The notes under the pieces are model-generated. The model did not search any database. It had not been told where the DNA came from and was given only the letters and a program-made list of their open reading frames with translations. From NCBI GenBank assembly GCA_012656075.1, contig JAAKBF010000089.1:124001-188000 (forward strand): a DNA stretch of 64,000 nucleotides, given 5' to 3'. Position numbers and translations under genes: made by a program. Shown here piece by piece: positions 1-9,323 of this stretch (within the stretch, counting starts at the first letter, position 1; each line of letters opens with the position of its first letter). This stretch comes from Phytophthora hibernalis (Eukaryota > Oomycota > Peronosporomycetes > Peronosporales > Peronosporaceae).

Positions 1-1120
1 CCATGGGTATGCTTCCAGGTCGGTTAGCAAATCATCGACCGACGGCATGGCATATTCCATAATCGGCGTGATCGCATTGACCATCTATGCACAAGCGGAT
101 ATCAACTCCATTTTTCTTCAACACGATCACAATCGGGGACGCCCAAGGGCTATCCGAAAACGCTACCAGCCGAGCTTTTAGCAACCCCTTCAGTAGTTCA
201 TACAGCTTCGCCAAGTGTTTTAGCCGGGTGCGTCGAGTTCTTTGTCGGATCGGATGGTGTCCCTGCACATCGATATCGCAGACCACGCGGTAGACTGGTG
301 GCGGGAGAGCATTCCCGCTCGAAATCATGATTTGTTCATGCTTCTTCAACACTTCAACAAGAGCTCATTGCTGCTCGGACGAGGCCTTCGGTTCACAACG
401 TTGGGCCCCGTGTCATCTAGTACCGTCTCCGAGGCTTTGGTCAGGTCAGGTAGGAACGCGAGTTCGTGAGCGTAGTGAGTCAACTCCATTTCGTTCGCTA
501 AATGTTCGGCTACACCGCCGGGATTATCGTTGAAATCCACCGCATCACCTGCGGAGACGCATGTCATCAGCGCACACGAACACGGACTCCAGGCAGGCCT
601 CCGAATCCTCGGTGGCTGTGGTTTCCGGTGCTCCAGGAGTCGGCCGACCGCTGCCACCCCCGTCCGAGGTCTCGGACTCGGTGGTGTTCCCGTCGTCCTC
701 GGCTATGATGTCCGCTGCTGCCGTGTCCGAAAGTGTCAGAGTTACGGTTATAGCCGGGTGGTCGAGCCCAGTGGTACGCTCGATGTCATCCCCAACACTT
801 GTTGGACTGGTCAACTCTTCCTCATCCTGATTCCTAAGTGGCCGAGAGAGAATCTTGCGTGGCGTCGAATATTGCCGTCGTTCTACAGCCGATGGTTGAC
901 TGACCAATCATCGCTCGTAAAGCTTACCCTCGCGCTTCAGCAGTGTCGTCGCGGCATTCGGCATATGCTAAAACATGCCATTCGTCGTACTTCGCCGATC
1001 GCAACCGGGTATACCCTCGCCCAAGCGGAAGGTCACCTCGCGGTACCCATAGTAATACCGATTCGTGGTTAGTGTAATGGGCAACCTTCGGCGACACGTT
1101 ATTCAACCGGACAATTTCTA
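1..1120 (-). mobile_element. Ty3/gypsy pol fragment (element F), truncated by the window edge
   Basis: This stretch is a diverged direct copy of 50976-52100: the same words recur in the same order, for example around 40-60 versus 51015-51035 and 440-500 versus 51420-51480. Read on the minus strand it gives the segment leading into a gypsy reverse transcriptase. A proline-rich linker is followed near 100-180 by an SPWASPIV-type motif and LKKNG, the usual start of the RT palm. The frame is broken repeatedly, and about 9 bases are missing near 90 compared with the other copy. Homology fades at about 1120. It is a dead fragment of the same family as the element at 50150-52964. Confidence 0.7.
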
Positions 1121-2571
1121 CGTGTTCTTTCTCTTCACGTCTCGCCGAGTAATATCGTGCCTTCGCGGACTGATTAAAACGGGAAAAGAAGTGTCGTGTA
1201 GGAACACGCCAGAATTATGTCCTGCTAGTTTTCCCACTCACAACACACACCTCGTCCGCAAAGACGACGTGAATATTGGGCGAAGTCTTGACCTGAAGGC
1301 CTTGATTCAGCCCTAGCACCGGGTTGGTCTGACCCTGCGTACTCCGACTTGTCGGTAGGGCAACCAATCAACTCCACGGCACTAGCCACGAGCACGGCTA
1401 GTCTGCAATACACGCACTCACACAAATATACCTCGCTGGCCCTCAGAAGGAAGGATGCAGGACCTTTCAGCCGGTAGGCGAGGATGCCGGGGCAAAGCTC
1501 CGGTGGGTAGGTAGGAAGGAGGCTTCGGTAGCACTCCCTCGGTCGCACGAGCTCTCTCGTTCTCTGCACACGCAGCAAATCAATCACACAATCTATCTTC
1601 TTGGACTTGCCGGGTGGATGAACACTTGATTACTTCAACCTTCGTATCCATCGGTAGGCATAATCAAGGCGATCAAGCGAGACCAGACGCTACGGACACT
1701 TACCGTAACCGGACTTGACTCTTGCGATTGGGAGGAAAATCTGCTCTGTTTGGGGCGCTCTGCGGCGCTTATCTCTATACTATTCTTTCCTATGCCCTAC
1801 ACAAATATCTAGTGTGAACTCGTCCGTTGTGAAACCACCGAGTCCTCGGCGACTGCTTGGCAGAGCTCAAGAGCCCTATGCGGCATATCCGCCGGTTGTG
1901 GCTGTTCACCAAGGGACACGACGCGGATATCTTCCTTGGACAACCGGCAGCGACTACTCGCCAAAGGCCACGGTCCGGAGATCTTTCCGGTGGCGACCTC
2001 TCGCTGAACTTGGTGTTCCGTACTTCGCCTCGCTCTTGTGCCTTGTCACTCTGCCACGAATGTTCCCGAACAATCTCCGCCCCATCGCACAGTCTCTCTA
2101 ACGGGATTCGGCTTGTCAATCACGAAAGCAGCAGTGGCAACAGCAGCGGTGACAAGAGGCAATTCACTACACCACAAGGCTGACAAGAACACTGTCGAGA
2201 CAACCAAAAAGAAAGCACTCAGGGAAAACACGCAGCCCGCGAAGGCTGTCCACTTCGAATACTGTGGATGGAACAAGTACAAATACTATTAAAAGCGATC
2301 CAACCGCAATAACGATAGGTCACTTACTATCCGATGGGACGGGCGAGACGTGATAGATGACAAGTCCTGAAAGAAGCACGCGAAGTTAGAATGTGAGGAG
2401 GAATGTTGGACAGACAATCGGTACTCGCAGTTCGAAGAACTGTGCTGGGGGCCCTAGAAAGTTTAGTTGACATCCGGCAACATAACCCTAAAGTTGCCAA
2501 AGTTGCCCAACAACGAGTGTGTTGACATCAAGCAACATTATACTAAATCGTGATGCCACACTATTTCGCGA
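1121..2571. other. No supported gene; unassigned sequence between gypsy fragment and MITE
   Basis: Open frames here (for example 1225-1587 minus, 1715-2101 plus, 2046-2282 minus) overlap each other in opposite directions and carry no recognisable motif. One minus-strand frame (2046-2282) contains two hydrophobic runs but has no family resemblance I can name. The last 9 bases (2563-2571, ATTTCGCGA) are the left target duplication of the MITE that follows. Confidence 0.4.
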
Positions 2572-2645
2572 GGGTATTCTCTAAAAGGTGCTCATGATTA
2601 CCACCATTTTCTAAAGGCACGGCCGTCTTTAAAAGGTGCTCATTT
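2572..2645 (+). repeat. Left terminal inverted repeat of the MULE-type MITE
   Basis: It matches the reverse complement of the element's right end (about 3170-3242) with a few substitutions and one single-base gap. The internal word AAAAGGTGCTCAT occurs twice within the repeat. Confidence 0.75.
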
Positions 2646-3170
2646 TAAGATGTTATGTAACACGGGGGCAACCAGCATAGGAACCGCCAGCACCTCACGT
2701 AGAAAAAGCTCGAGCGATCCGAGCAACAACATCAGGTGCTTATCATTATTCTAACTGTATAGATAGCCCTGGACCAATGGTTTGCCTACAGGTTGTGGAA
2801 TCGGCTAAACTGTACGACTGGTCATTAGGATAGGACATACCACATATCAATAATTGCAGACTCATACGGACAACGAGGTCAGCACTTCAGAAACCACAAC
2901 CATGTTCCTGCAGCATTTCCACTGTCAAAATGCCTCACCCACCTGCGGAAAGATTAGTTTCCAGAGGGAGACCCCGCATAGCATAATATACTCACTGTGC
3001 ACGACTACGCGTCTGTCGAGAAATACGTCGTGTAAACGGTGGTGTAAGCGCTTAGTACGCTCGTCCCGTGCATGCTCGATGTTCGTGCACCTACATCACT
3101 ACACGGGCTCCATTTCTTCGTGTGACAGGCCAATCTGCCATTTCTCCTGTTACATATCGGTTAGAAATAA

Positions 3171-3242
3171 CAAGCACCTTTTAAATACTACCGCGCCTTT
3201 TAGAAAATGGTGGTAAACATGAGCACCTTTTAGAGAATGCCC
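3171..3242 (-). repeat. Right terminal inverted repeat of the MULE-type MITE
   Basis: It is the inverted partner of 2572-2645 and is directly followed by the second copy of the 9 bp target duplication at 3243-3251. Confidence 0.75.
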
Positions 3243-3251
3243 ATTTCGCGA

Positions 3252-3659
3252 GGACCGTGTCGGTAGTACTAAATCATTTGTACTAATATTAGCGATTTTA
3301 GCACGACTAATAATGCATGTTTATGCTTTCAAGTAGAGATCGTTAGTAGTGCTATTCAAATCGCTAAAACACGCATTATCAGTCTATTATTGTGCAAGTC
3401 ATGCAGGGTGTCCTATTTTTTACAAATCAAACAATTTACCGCGTTAATAAGAGGCACAACCCCCGACTTGCTATATATAAACGGGGCGCACATATTTTTA
3501 GATGTCAGTCCTCAGATTTGAAGTTCGTTTTATTAGCCGCCTCTCCAACCGATTTACAATTAAATGGCCATGCTTGGCTGGGCATTCTGAGAGTTCACAA
3601 CTTATATAACCGCACCATGGAGAATGTTTGCAAGAGTCGAAGTAAGAATCGGTGAATTT
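3252..3659. other. AT-rich stretch without a supported gene
   Basis: An 87-codon open frame on the plus strand (3392-3655) lies here but shows no motif or composition that sets it apart from chance. Between 3280 and 3390 there are loosely inverted AT-rich words (TAATAATGCATG and similar), too weak to call an element. Confidence 0.35.
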
Positions 3660-4404
3660 GGAAGATAAGCAGGACTATTGTCCCTGTTGAAGAAGCAGAG
3701 TTCGAGTTTGACTAGGATCACGACAACTTTGAGAAGGTCTACTCCCTAGATGAAACGAAGGTGAGCTCGGCTCTGAGAAGCTGCTCTACGAAGACGACTC
3801 GTGCCGACATGAAACTCTACATGAAGCCAAACCAACACCCCAAGCAGGCGCAACTAGTGGCTGTTACGACCGAAACGTGGCACGGTGTGCTAGACCAAGC
3901 CAAGAGAAACTACAAGAAGCAGAAGACGTTCGATGGCCCGTTCATCATGCATTTGCTGATGTATGGTGCTAAGGAAGTTCGTCAAGGCATCCGACGGGCG
4001 ACCCCAGCCCGTATTTCCAAGCAGCGGAAGCCATCGACTCGTACCTGGCCGAGCGTCCAGACATACAGGTAGGAGATATTGCACGCACGCATTGGTCCGT
4101 CAGTCAAGGTCGGTACCGAACGACACAAGCGTTACCCTACCCGACAGCGCCACATTCCGCCAAATTCAGTATCTGAACGCAATGGGCGCTCCAGATAGAG
4201 ACGCAGATCGAGAAGAAAACGTCTTCCGCTGACCATGTGACTAAATGGGTCGAGGGATATGCAGCTGAGTGTAAATATGCAGGAACTCCGAGCTGCATTA
4301 GGCTGCCGAACGACAGCCTGATTGCTGATGATATTCTCTCCAATTTCTGCTCTCATTGTGACCCTTCACAAAACTTTGATGACATCGACCATTTGACGGA
4401 CTAA
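3660..4404 (+). pseudogene. Unrecognised gene relic (acidic N-terminus, basic middle)
   Basis: Reading the plus strand with one in-frame stop near 3711 and frame changes near 3975 and 4120 gives continuous protein-like sequence. An acidic start (VEEAEFEF) is followed by a lysine-rich part with AVTTETWHGVLDQAKRNYKK, then AAEAIDSYLAERPDIQVGDIARTHW, and a cysteine-bearing tail with NFCSHCDPS that stops at 4402-4404. Codon-like composition persists through all frames, so it was once coding. I do not recognise the family. Its position among transposons suggests an element-borne gene, but that is only inference. Its 3' end overlaps a transposase fragment on the other strand. Confidence 0.4.
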
Positions 4405-4660
4405 AGAGAGGGGTTTGCTTTGCCAAAACACTACTAAACATATTTTTCGCCATCGCTCGGTAAATCGTTTTGTACCATCGACGCACAGCTCGAACGGATA
4501 ATCCAAATATTCGGCCGACCTGCTCACATGCTACCCTGTACGCATAGTGTAGCGTTATAGCTCTCCAGCGAAAGTCCGCTGAGTACATGGTGCTGTAGGG
4601 AATTCTGAACAATCGCTGGTGGCTGGTTCGGGCTAACATCTCTACCGCAAAGCCACACAA
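4400..4660 (-). pseudogene. Helix-turn-helix fragment of a Tc1/IS630-like transposase
   Basis: The open frame begins at 4660 and contains DFRWRAITLHYAYRVACEQV followed by GRIFGLSVRAVRRWYK, the two-helix pattern of the N-terminal DNA-binding domain in Tc1/IS630-type transposases. After about 80 residues the sequence loses meaning, and no DDE catalytic part follows on this strand within 2 kb. It is therefore a truncated 5' end. No terminal repeats could be paired. It is a different family from the Tc1-like element at 28188-29634, whose HTH reads differently. Confidence 0.45.
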
Positions 4661-5242
4661 AACCCGACCCTTTTAAATAGCGACAACCCCGAATTATACC
4701 CCAATTGCAATCACGGTTTGCCTTAAGTTAATACGTTACCCTCGCCCTCGAAGGTCCAATTAAAGGACATTTGGAAAGGACAAAACAGTCGCCAATCACA
4801 ATACCGGTTGTAATATGCGCAGTACTAGCGATCGATGGGTGGTTCTACTTCCTTCATGGTTTCCTCCTCTCTCGTTTTGCTACTGGTAGCCCCTACTATC
4901 CTAGATCGCGAATGATCGGTGGTTCTGCTGCCTTCTTGTTTTCGTTTCTCTAGTACCGCATATGCCTTTGTCCGAGGACAACCATCAGGATATTCCTGAG
5001 AGGACGTCTACGTAGCGCTTCCAAAAGTCCCCTATGTCGTATGCACTAAACCTGCTGTAGCATTCTCGTAAAGGTGAGATTGCATCCACTAAACCGGCTG
5101 ATAGTACTATTTTAACAATACTGGTAGAAATCCGATACGCAGCTGCTGCATGTATTAATAGTAGTTTGGCTGGGAATGTAAATCTATACTGCTATCAAGA
5201 AAACCCCACTATTGAACCAGCAGAGTCGTTTGGACGGCAAAG
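4661..5242. other. Non-coding stretch before the mariner element
   Basis: Only short accidental open frames are present (for example 60 codons at 4771-4953). Words such as GATCGATGGGTGGTTCTACT and GATCGGTGGTTCTGCT recur around 4830 and 4915 (ggtggttct..cttcctt), a short imperfect direct repeat of unknown meaning. Confidence 0.35.
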
Positions 5243-5244
5243 TA

Positions 5245-5269
5245 CTCCTTCCGTTTCAGATTAGTTGAC
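5245..5269 (+). repeat. Left terminal inverted repeat of the mariner-like element
   Basis: It begins CTCCTTCCGTTTC directly after a TA and pairs with 7478-7502 at 23 of 25 positions. Confidence 0.85.
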
Positions 5270-5458
5270 GAGGTTGACGTGAGGTCTGTTTCATATTACT
5301 TGCGATTGGCCAAAAAGTGAGCCTTCTGTTTTTATTATCACACACCTTACAGACGTGCTTTCTTGTGGTTGACCAAATTAGTGCGGGTACGGCGCAGGTT
5401 TAGCGCGGAAATGATGCAGGCTTGGGAAGCGATGCCGTTAAGATACTCTCGTTTCACA

Positions 5459-6919
5459 ATGACAGAAATCCAACGCAAGTCGAGCAAGGACCTGGACATC
5501 GACACCAAGATCAATATTGCTGCTCTCAGCTAACCTGAACGTACAGCGTCGCTTTATTCAACAGGCCGCAGAACAATTTAGCTGCAGTGAGAGCTCAGCA
5601 TTTCGGGTCTGGAGAGAGACTGCCAGGTATCGTTAGGAAGGTATAGGACTGCCCTCTTCTAAAGCAAGCGACAAAGGCAACTGCGGTAGGAAAAAGCAGT
5701 TGAAAACTTACCAGAACTACTGAGCGAGTTGCCGTGGCGAAAGCGACGTACCATGAGAGCGTTTGCCAATGCCATCGCGGTATCACCGTCAAGCGTGCAA
5801 CGGTGAAATACGGTGAAATTGTACGCCACACGAACTCCATCAAGCCAAGATTGACAAAAGCCAATATTGCTGCAAGGTAAGTTCGCCTTTATAGAAGACA
5901 TGTCGTGTTCACATACCTAGTGCCAATGATTCCTACTGTGTAGGCTGGACTTTTGTTGGTGGTTTGTCGATGGAGATACGTATGAGTTCAGCACTCTAGA
6001 CAACCTAATCTACATTGACGAGAAGTGGTTTTACATGCCGAACGATCTACATGGCACCAAACGAGACACCACCAAATCGCTCAGTCCAGTCAAAGCGGTT
6101 CATTACGTAGGTTATGCTTATGGCTGCCGTAATGTGACCGGCGTACGCGAGCGACAGTACCGTCCTGTTCGATGGGAAGATCGGCATGTGGCCTTTTATT
6201 GAGCGCGTTCCTGCTCAGAAAAGATCGAGGAAAAGAGCCGCTGGTACACTGGTGACCCGTCCTGTTATCGTCGGACGTAAAGTGCAACTCGCAATGCTGA
6301 TCGATAACGTCATTCCAATGATCAAGTTGAAGTGCCCGTCCGTGTACCATGACATGGAGCTGAACATACAACAAGATGGTGCTCGCTGTCATGTCAGCCC
6401 CCGCGACCCTGTTATCCGAAAGCATGCAAGGAGGGCGGCTGGAGAATTCGACTCGATGTGCAAACGCCAAATAGCCCAGACCTGAACATACTTGACTTGG
6501 GCTACTTTTCCTCTATTCGAGCCTTGCAGTACGAGGAGTGCTCAAACAGAATCGACGAGCTGATTGACTATACCCTCGCCGCATTCGACAACCTCAAGGA
6601 CACTGCGCTTGAAAAAACCTTCGTGTCGCAGAAAGTAATGGAATGCATCATTCAAGAGCGTCGTAACACCAGCTACAAGCGTTCACACATCGGTATGGCG
6701 AAGCTCCGCAAAGATGGTCTTCTTAAGAGGAACTATGTCTGTAACTCATCCGTGTACTTAGTGGGGGCTGCTTACCATTTGCTCGCGACCCAAGAGAGAG
6801 TTGAGACCGAAACGATTCTGCGACTACATGTAGAGGCTTTTAGAATCCTAACTTCACAACATGAAATGCAACTGACTGAATACCAAAGTGGGCTTAGGGC
6901 ACGTAGCTCAACTGGATAA
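5459..6919 (+). pseudogene. Mariner transposase, plant DD39D type, frameshifted
   Basis: The protein can be followed on the plus strand through several frames. LPWRKRRTMRAFANAIAVS (about 5720-5800, DNA-binding region) leads to SIKPRLTKANIAAR, then to a 67 nt GT-AG intron (5877-5943) and LDFCWWFVDGD. The catalytic motif LIYIDEKWFYM follows (about 6005), then FDGKIGMWPFIE and RAAGTLVTRP (about 6170-6260), then IQQDGARCHV (second Asp, about 6370) and NSPDLNILDLGYF (third Asp, about 6470). The FDGKIG.WPF and NSPDLN.LDLGFF patterns are typical of plant mariner transposases. At least two frame breaks (near 6150 and 6435) make this copy inactive unless they are sequencing errors. The start is uncertain; 5459 is the first ATG upstream of the conserved part. 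Confidence 0.75.
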
Positions 6920-6969
6920 GAGCACCGCCATTTGTGCGGATGAACGCGGGTTCGATCCCGCCGTGTCCT
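6897..6969 (+). tRNA. tRNA-like sequence with intact A and B boxes, aberrant anticodon arm
   Basis: The acceptor arms GGGCACG and CGTGTCC pair over 7 bp (one G-U). The D arm is GCTC/GAGC. The A box TAGCTCAACTGG and B box GGTTCGATCCC match the Pol III consensus exactly, and a TTTTT run follows at 6971-6975. The anticodon arm has only 4 bp (CCGC/GCGG) with loop CATTTGT, which lacks the invariant U33. The T arm pairs best as 5 bp with a 6-base loop. It is therefore either a decayed tRNA gene or a tRNA-derived Pol III unit, and no anticodon can be assigned safely. It lies inside the mariner-like element, just behind the transposase, and overlaps the end of its last open frame. Confidence 0.55.
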
Positions 6970-7477
6970 ATTTTTACAAATTAAAAACTAGATTTTATTT
7001 GAACAGGACCGCTAAACGCCGCCTTATTTATTGTTTGCTTATCTCACTTGATTTTTGTAAACGCTGGTATCGTTTTCAACGCTGTTGGGGGTACAAAAGG
7101 GCTTGAAATAGCACCACCACGCTAATATTAAGCACCTGGCGACGCCTTTTTTGTGTACCATTTGTTGTGGGTTTTGTGTTGGAAGTGGTGGATGCCCACT
7201 AAGGTTCGACTCCAGAAGTTATGTAAGACAGACACCATTTAGGGTACAACTAGGATAAAATAGGATGTTCTAGAAGGCCATCGAATGTAGCCAAGATAGC
7301 GGTAGCTAGCCCCGAGAGATCTCTCACTTTTCTATTTGGAAATCCACTGACGAGGACCCGGCGGGGGCCGAAACGCGTATGGCACGCGCTCAATAGAAGG
7401 TCACTTCATCACATGCAATCCTGCATTTCAACATTTTGACCTAACGTTTTTTTACCAGACAGCTACAGGCGAAACTT

Positions 7478-7502
7478 GTCAACTAATCAGAAACGGAGGG
7501 AG
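7478..7502 (-). repeat. Right terminal inverted repeat of the mariner-like element
   Basis: It is the inverted partner of 5245-5269 and is followed by TA at 7503-7504. Confidence 0.85.
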
Positions 7503-7504
7503 TA

Positions 7505-7908
7505 AACAAACTGTATCAGTACACCTGTATGTCGCTCACATGTCAAACTGTCTAGTAATGATAGGGGGTAACTCTCAAACGAGTATCATTATTGTTCGAT
7601 GCTTTACAATGTGAAAAATGACAATAATACAAGAGCTATCTCCCCTACGCGATGACCTAGTAGAGTACAAGTAGCTGATAAAGTAGGCTGTGAAATCATG
7701 CGTGTATTTTCAGCAGTTCCTGGTCATGGTTGTCGTCAAGTGCAGCTCAGTGAATTGGAGTTTGGGGGAGGGGCTTTGCACTGGCGATCCACTTCTAGTT
7801 TCGAGGCAGTGCCATCCTTGTTGTCCCTCATTAATCTCGTTGACAATGGAGGTGCATAACCAGGGTTTGATAGTAGTGCGATTTTCTTCCAAACTGCTTT
7901 AGTATCTT
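7505..7908. other. AT-rich stretch without a supported gene
   Basis: Open frames at 7690-7902 (plus) and 7710-7892 (minus) mirror each other and show no motif. Nothing else is visible. Confidence 0.3.
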
Positions 7909-8226
7909 CCTATTAGTGAGCTCAAAGCTACTAGTGTACTACTAGTAGTTGTTTCTTTCAGCTAAACTGCTATTGTAGTAGTACTATATTAGTTGGATAT
8001 TAATAGTCGACCACCATTCAGCAAAGCATCGCAAACGCATGTGACGGTGCAAATCATTGGAAAAGAAAACAGTAACAATGCGACCAGCTCAAGGTGATCC
8101 TAACGAGTCGCGCCGTCAGTGCTGCCATCCTCCATCCGCTGGATCTCCTTCCGGTTGTGCTGAGTTGGGCGTGTACTGGATGCAGGGTGACATTCGCGAG
8201 CGCTATTGGTCGCACGAACGAGCGGT

Positions 8227-8530
8227 TCGTTGAACAGGACACATGAGGAAGTTCCGCAGGCAAGGAGGGCCCCTTTGGAAACTGCTCATTCTCCAATTTT
8301 CCAACAGCAGATCAAGAAGCCACTCCATCTCTTCACCTGTCAACGACGCCATGAAGTGCGCCAACCCCGTCTGCTTGTGCGAGGAGCTGACAATCACCGA
8401 TCTTGCGGTCGTGGTGTCCACCACATCTACAGCAACAAGCTGTACGCTTTTGGGGTTCTGTCCGAGCGCTTCTGCAGTGTGTCCTGCAAGGCAGTGATGA
8501 CGAGGAAAAGAACGATCACGCTATAGCTGA
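8227..8530 (+). pseudogene. RTR1/RPAP2-like zinc-binding fragment (tentative)
   Basis: One frame carries MKCANPVC (Cys-x4-Cys, near 8350). A second frame about 70 bases later carries YSNKLYAFGVLSERFCSVSC (Cys-x3-Cys, near 8430-8485). Cys-x4-Cys, a spacer of about 30 residues and FCS-x2-C make up the zinc site of RTR1/RPAP2, the phosphatase-like proteins that act on the RNA polymerase II tail. A frame change between the halves would have to be corrected. Upstream and downstream sequence adds no further support. It sits between the hAT-like ends, so it may be a gene scrap trapped in the element or a chance resemblance. Confidence 0.3.
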
Positions 8531-8599
8531 TGAAGACATGATTGTGCAGACTGTCGCTGCAGGCAACAAGATGCTGGTCGACGCGCATCGATAAGTGTT

Positions 8600-8872
8600 T
8601 TGGCAATGAACAGACTCTCTACTGGATCTGCCCAAAACGCTGTCACTATTGCATCACCAAACTTTGCTTTGGTTTCGCTCTGTGAGTACATCGATATACT
8701 GCGTTGGTTTCACGAGTCGGGCAGTGCAGAGTTCCCGTCTATTGCGGCATTTGCGCGTGTTTGCGTGGGGCGAGCTCCCTTCAACGCGTTTCAAGAGCGC
8801 GTCTTCCCAACCGGCGGACCTGTTATGAGCAACCCGCGCACGCGTACAGACAACCATCGTAGGTTGTGCTGA
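8600..8872 (+). pseudogene. hAT transposase C-terminal dimerisation domain fragment
   Basis: The open frame reads EYIDILRWFHESGSAEFPSI, then AAFARVCVGRAPFNAFQERVF and a short basic tail. This follows the hAT C-terminal pattern D-x-LxWW, FPxLaxxAxxxLxiPxssxxsERxFS, although SER is altered to FQER. Only this domain survives; the BED finger and RNase-H-like core are absent. It stops at 8870-8872. Confidence 0.6.
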
Positions 8873-9158
8873 AGCCTTCTTGATTCAAAACGGAGTTTAG
8901 ACCTACAGAGTGCGTCATCACCGCCATGGAACCAGAGACGGCGTTATCCAGAAGAGGGGGTCGCCAGTTTTGCGCTCGATTTCCTTCAAATAATCAGATA
9001 GCAGTTGACTATTAAAATTTCGGTTTGAGCGAAAATAATAGCAGCTATAGTAGTAGCATTTTCAGTTCCGGGCCAAGCTACTAGCTACTATAGTAGTTTG
9101 GTAGTAGTTCGCTATTAGGTATTACCAAAGTAGCACCATATGTTCAAACTTGCCGTCG

Positions 9159-9167
9159 TCATTTTTG
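9159..9167 (+). promoter_or_regulatory. Oomycete-type initiator upstream of eIF2-alpha
   Basis: TCATTTTTG fits the oomycete initiator TCAYTTYY, followed by a T-rich flanking region (TTTG). It lies about 60 bases before a GTAAGT splice donor and 160 bases before the favoured start codon, a sensible transcription start. It was recognised by consensus only. Confidence 0.5.
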
Positions 9168-9220
9168 TTTGCGGGAGTGATGGTCGCGACTTCAATTTAT
9201 GATTTACCGTGGGTATCGAA

Positions 9221-9317
9221 GTAAGTACGTATGGCGAGCTTTCTTGTGGAGGGACTGTTTGGTCAGTTTTGGTTGGCGGAAAGCAGCTCTTCCGACTTAA
9301 GTGAGAATCCTCCCCAG
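9221..9317 (+). other. Probable 5' UTR intron of eIF2-alpha
   Basis: GTAAGT at the donor and TCCCCAG at the acceptor bracket 97 bases, including the alternative ATG at 9231. The family's N-terminus normally starts only a few residues before CRFY, which favours removing this stretch. Confidence 0.5.
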
Positions 9318-9323
9318 ACGAAG

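Larger units (their letters stand above)
2572..3242. mobile_element. Non-autonomous MULE-type MITE, 671 bp, with 9 bp target duplication
   Basis: The two ends are long inverted repeats of roughly 70-80 bp. The left end starts GGGTATTCTCTAAAAGGTGC; the right end, reverse-complemented, starts GGGCATTCTCTAAAAGGTGC and stays similar through the ACCACCATTTTCTAAA block. The element is flanked on both sides by ATTTCGCGA (2563-2571 and 3243-3251), a perfect 9 bp duplication. Long terminal inverted repeats and 9 bp duplications are the signature of Mutator-like elements. The interior (about 2655-3170) has no convincing transposase, so mobility would have to be supplied in trans. Confidence 0.8.
5245..7502 (+). 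mobile_element. Plant-type mariner-like element with Stowaway-like ends, TA flanked
   Basis: The ends are inverted repeats. The left end reads CTCCTTCCGTTTCAGATTAG; the right end, reverse-complemented, reads CTCCCTCCGTTTCTGATTAG. The match continues to GTTGAC (23 of 25 identical). Both ends are bordered by TA (5243-5244 and 7503-7504), the usual target duplication of Tc1/mariner elements. The CTCCCTCCGT start is the hallmark of plant mariner/Stowaway termini. Inside lies a transposase relic of the plant DD39D type and, 3' of it, a tRNA-like sequence (6897-6969). The size (2258 bp) is that of an autonomous element with extra 3' sequence. Confidence 0.85.
7909..9119 (+). mobile_element. hAT-like element relic with GTAGTAG-rich inverted ends
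   Basis: About 110 bp at each end are imperfect inverted partners. The left end begins CCTATTAGTGAGCT; the right end, reverse-complemented, begins CCTAATAGCGAACT. Both run through several TACTACTAG/GTAGTAG words and close with (A/T)TTAATAGTC. Between them lies the C-terminal dimerisation domain of a hAT transposase. No convincing 8 bp target duplication is left (GTATCTTC versus GTATTACC), so the boundaries are approximate. Confidence 0.45.

Noticed and set aside
2046..2282. Small membrane protein on the minus strand
   Set aside because: It has two hydrophobic runs but overlaps an equally long plus-strand frame, has no homologue I know and no gene-like context.
6929..6935. Assigning the tRNA-like sequence to Lys, Gln or Thr
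   Set aside because: The loop lacks U33 and can be registered in more than one way, so any anticodon would be a guess.
9231..9323. 31-codon N-terminal extension of eIF2-alpha from the ATG at 9231
   Set aside because: The stretch is bracketed by GTAAGT and CCCCAG, reads unlike any eIF2-alpha N-terminus, and the ATG at 9324 already precedes the conserved CRFY start.
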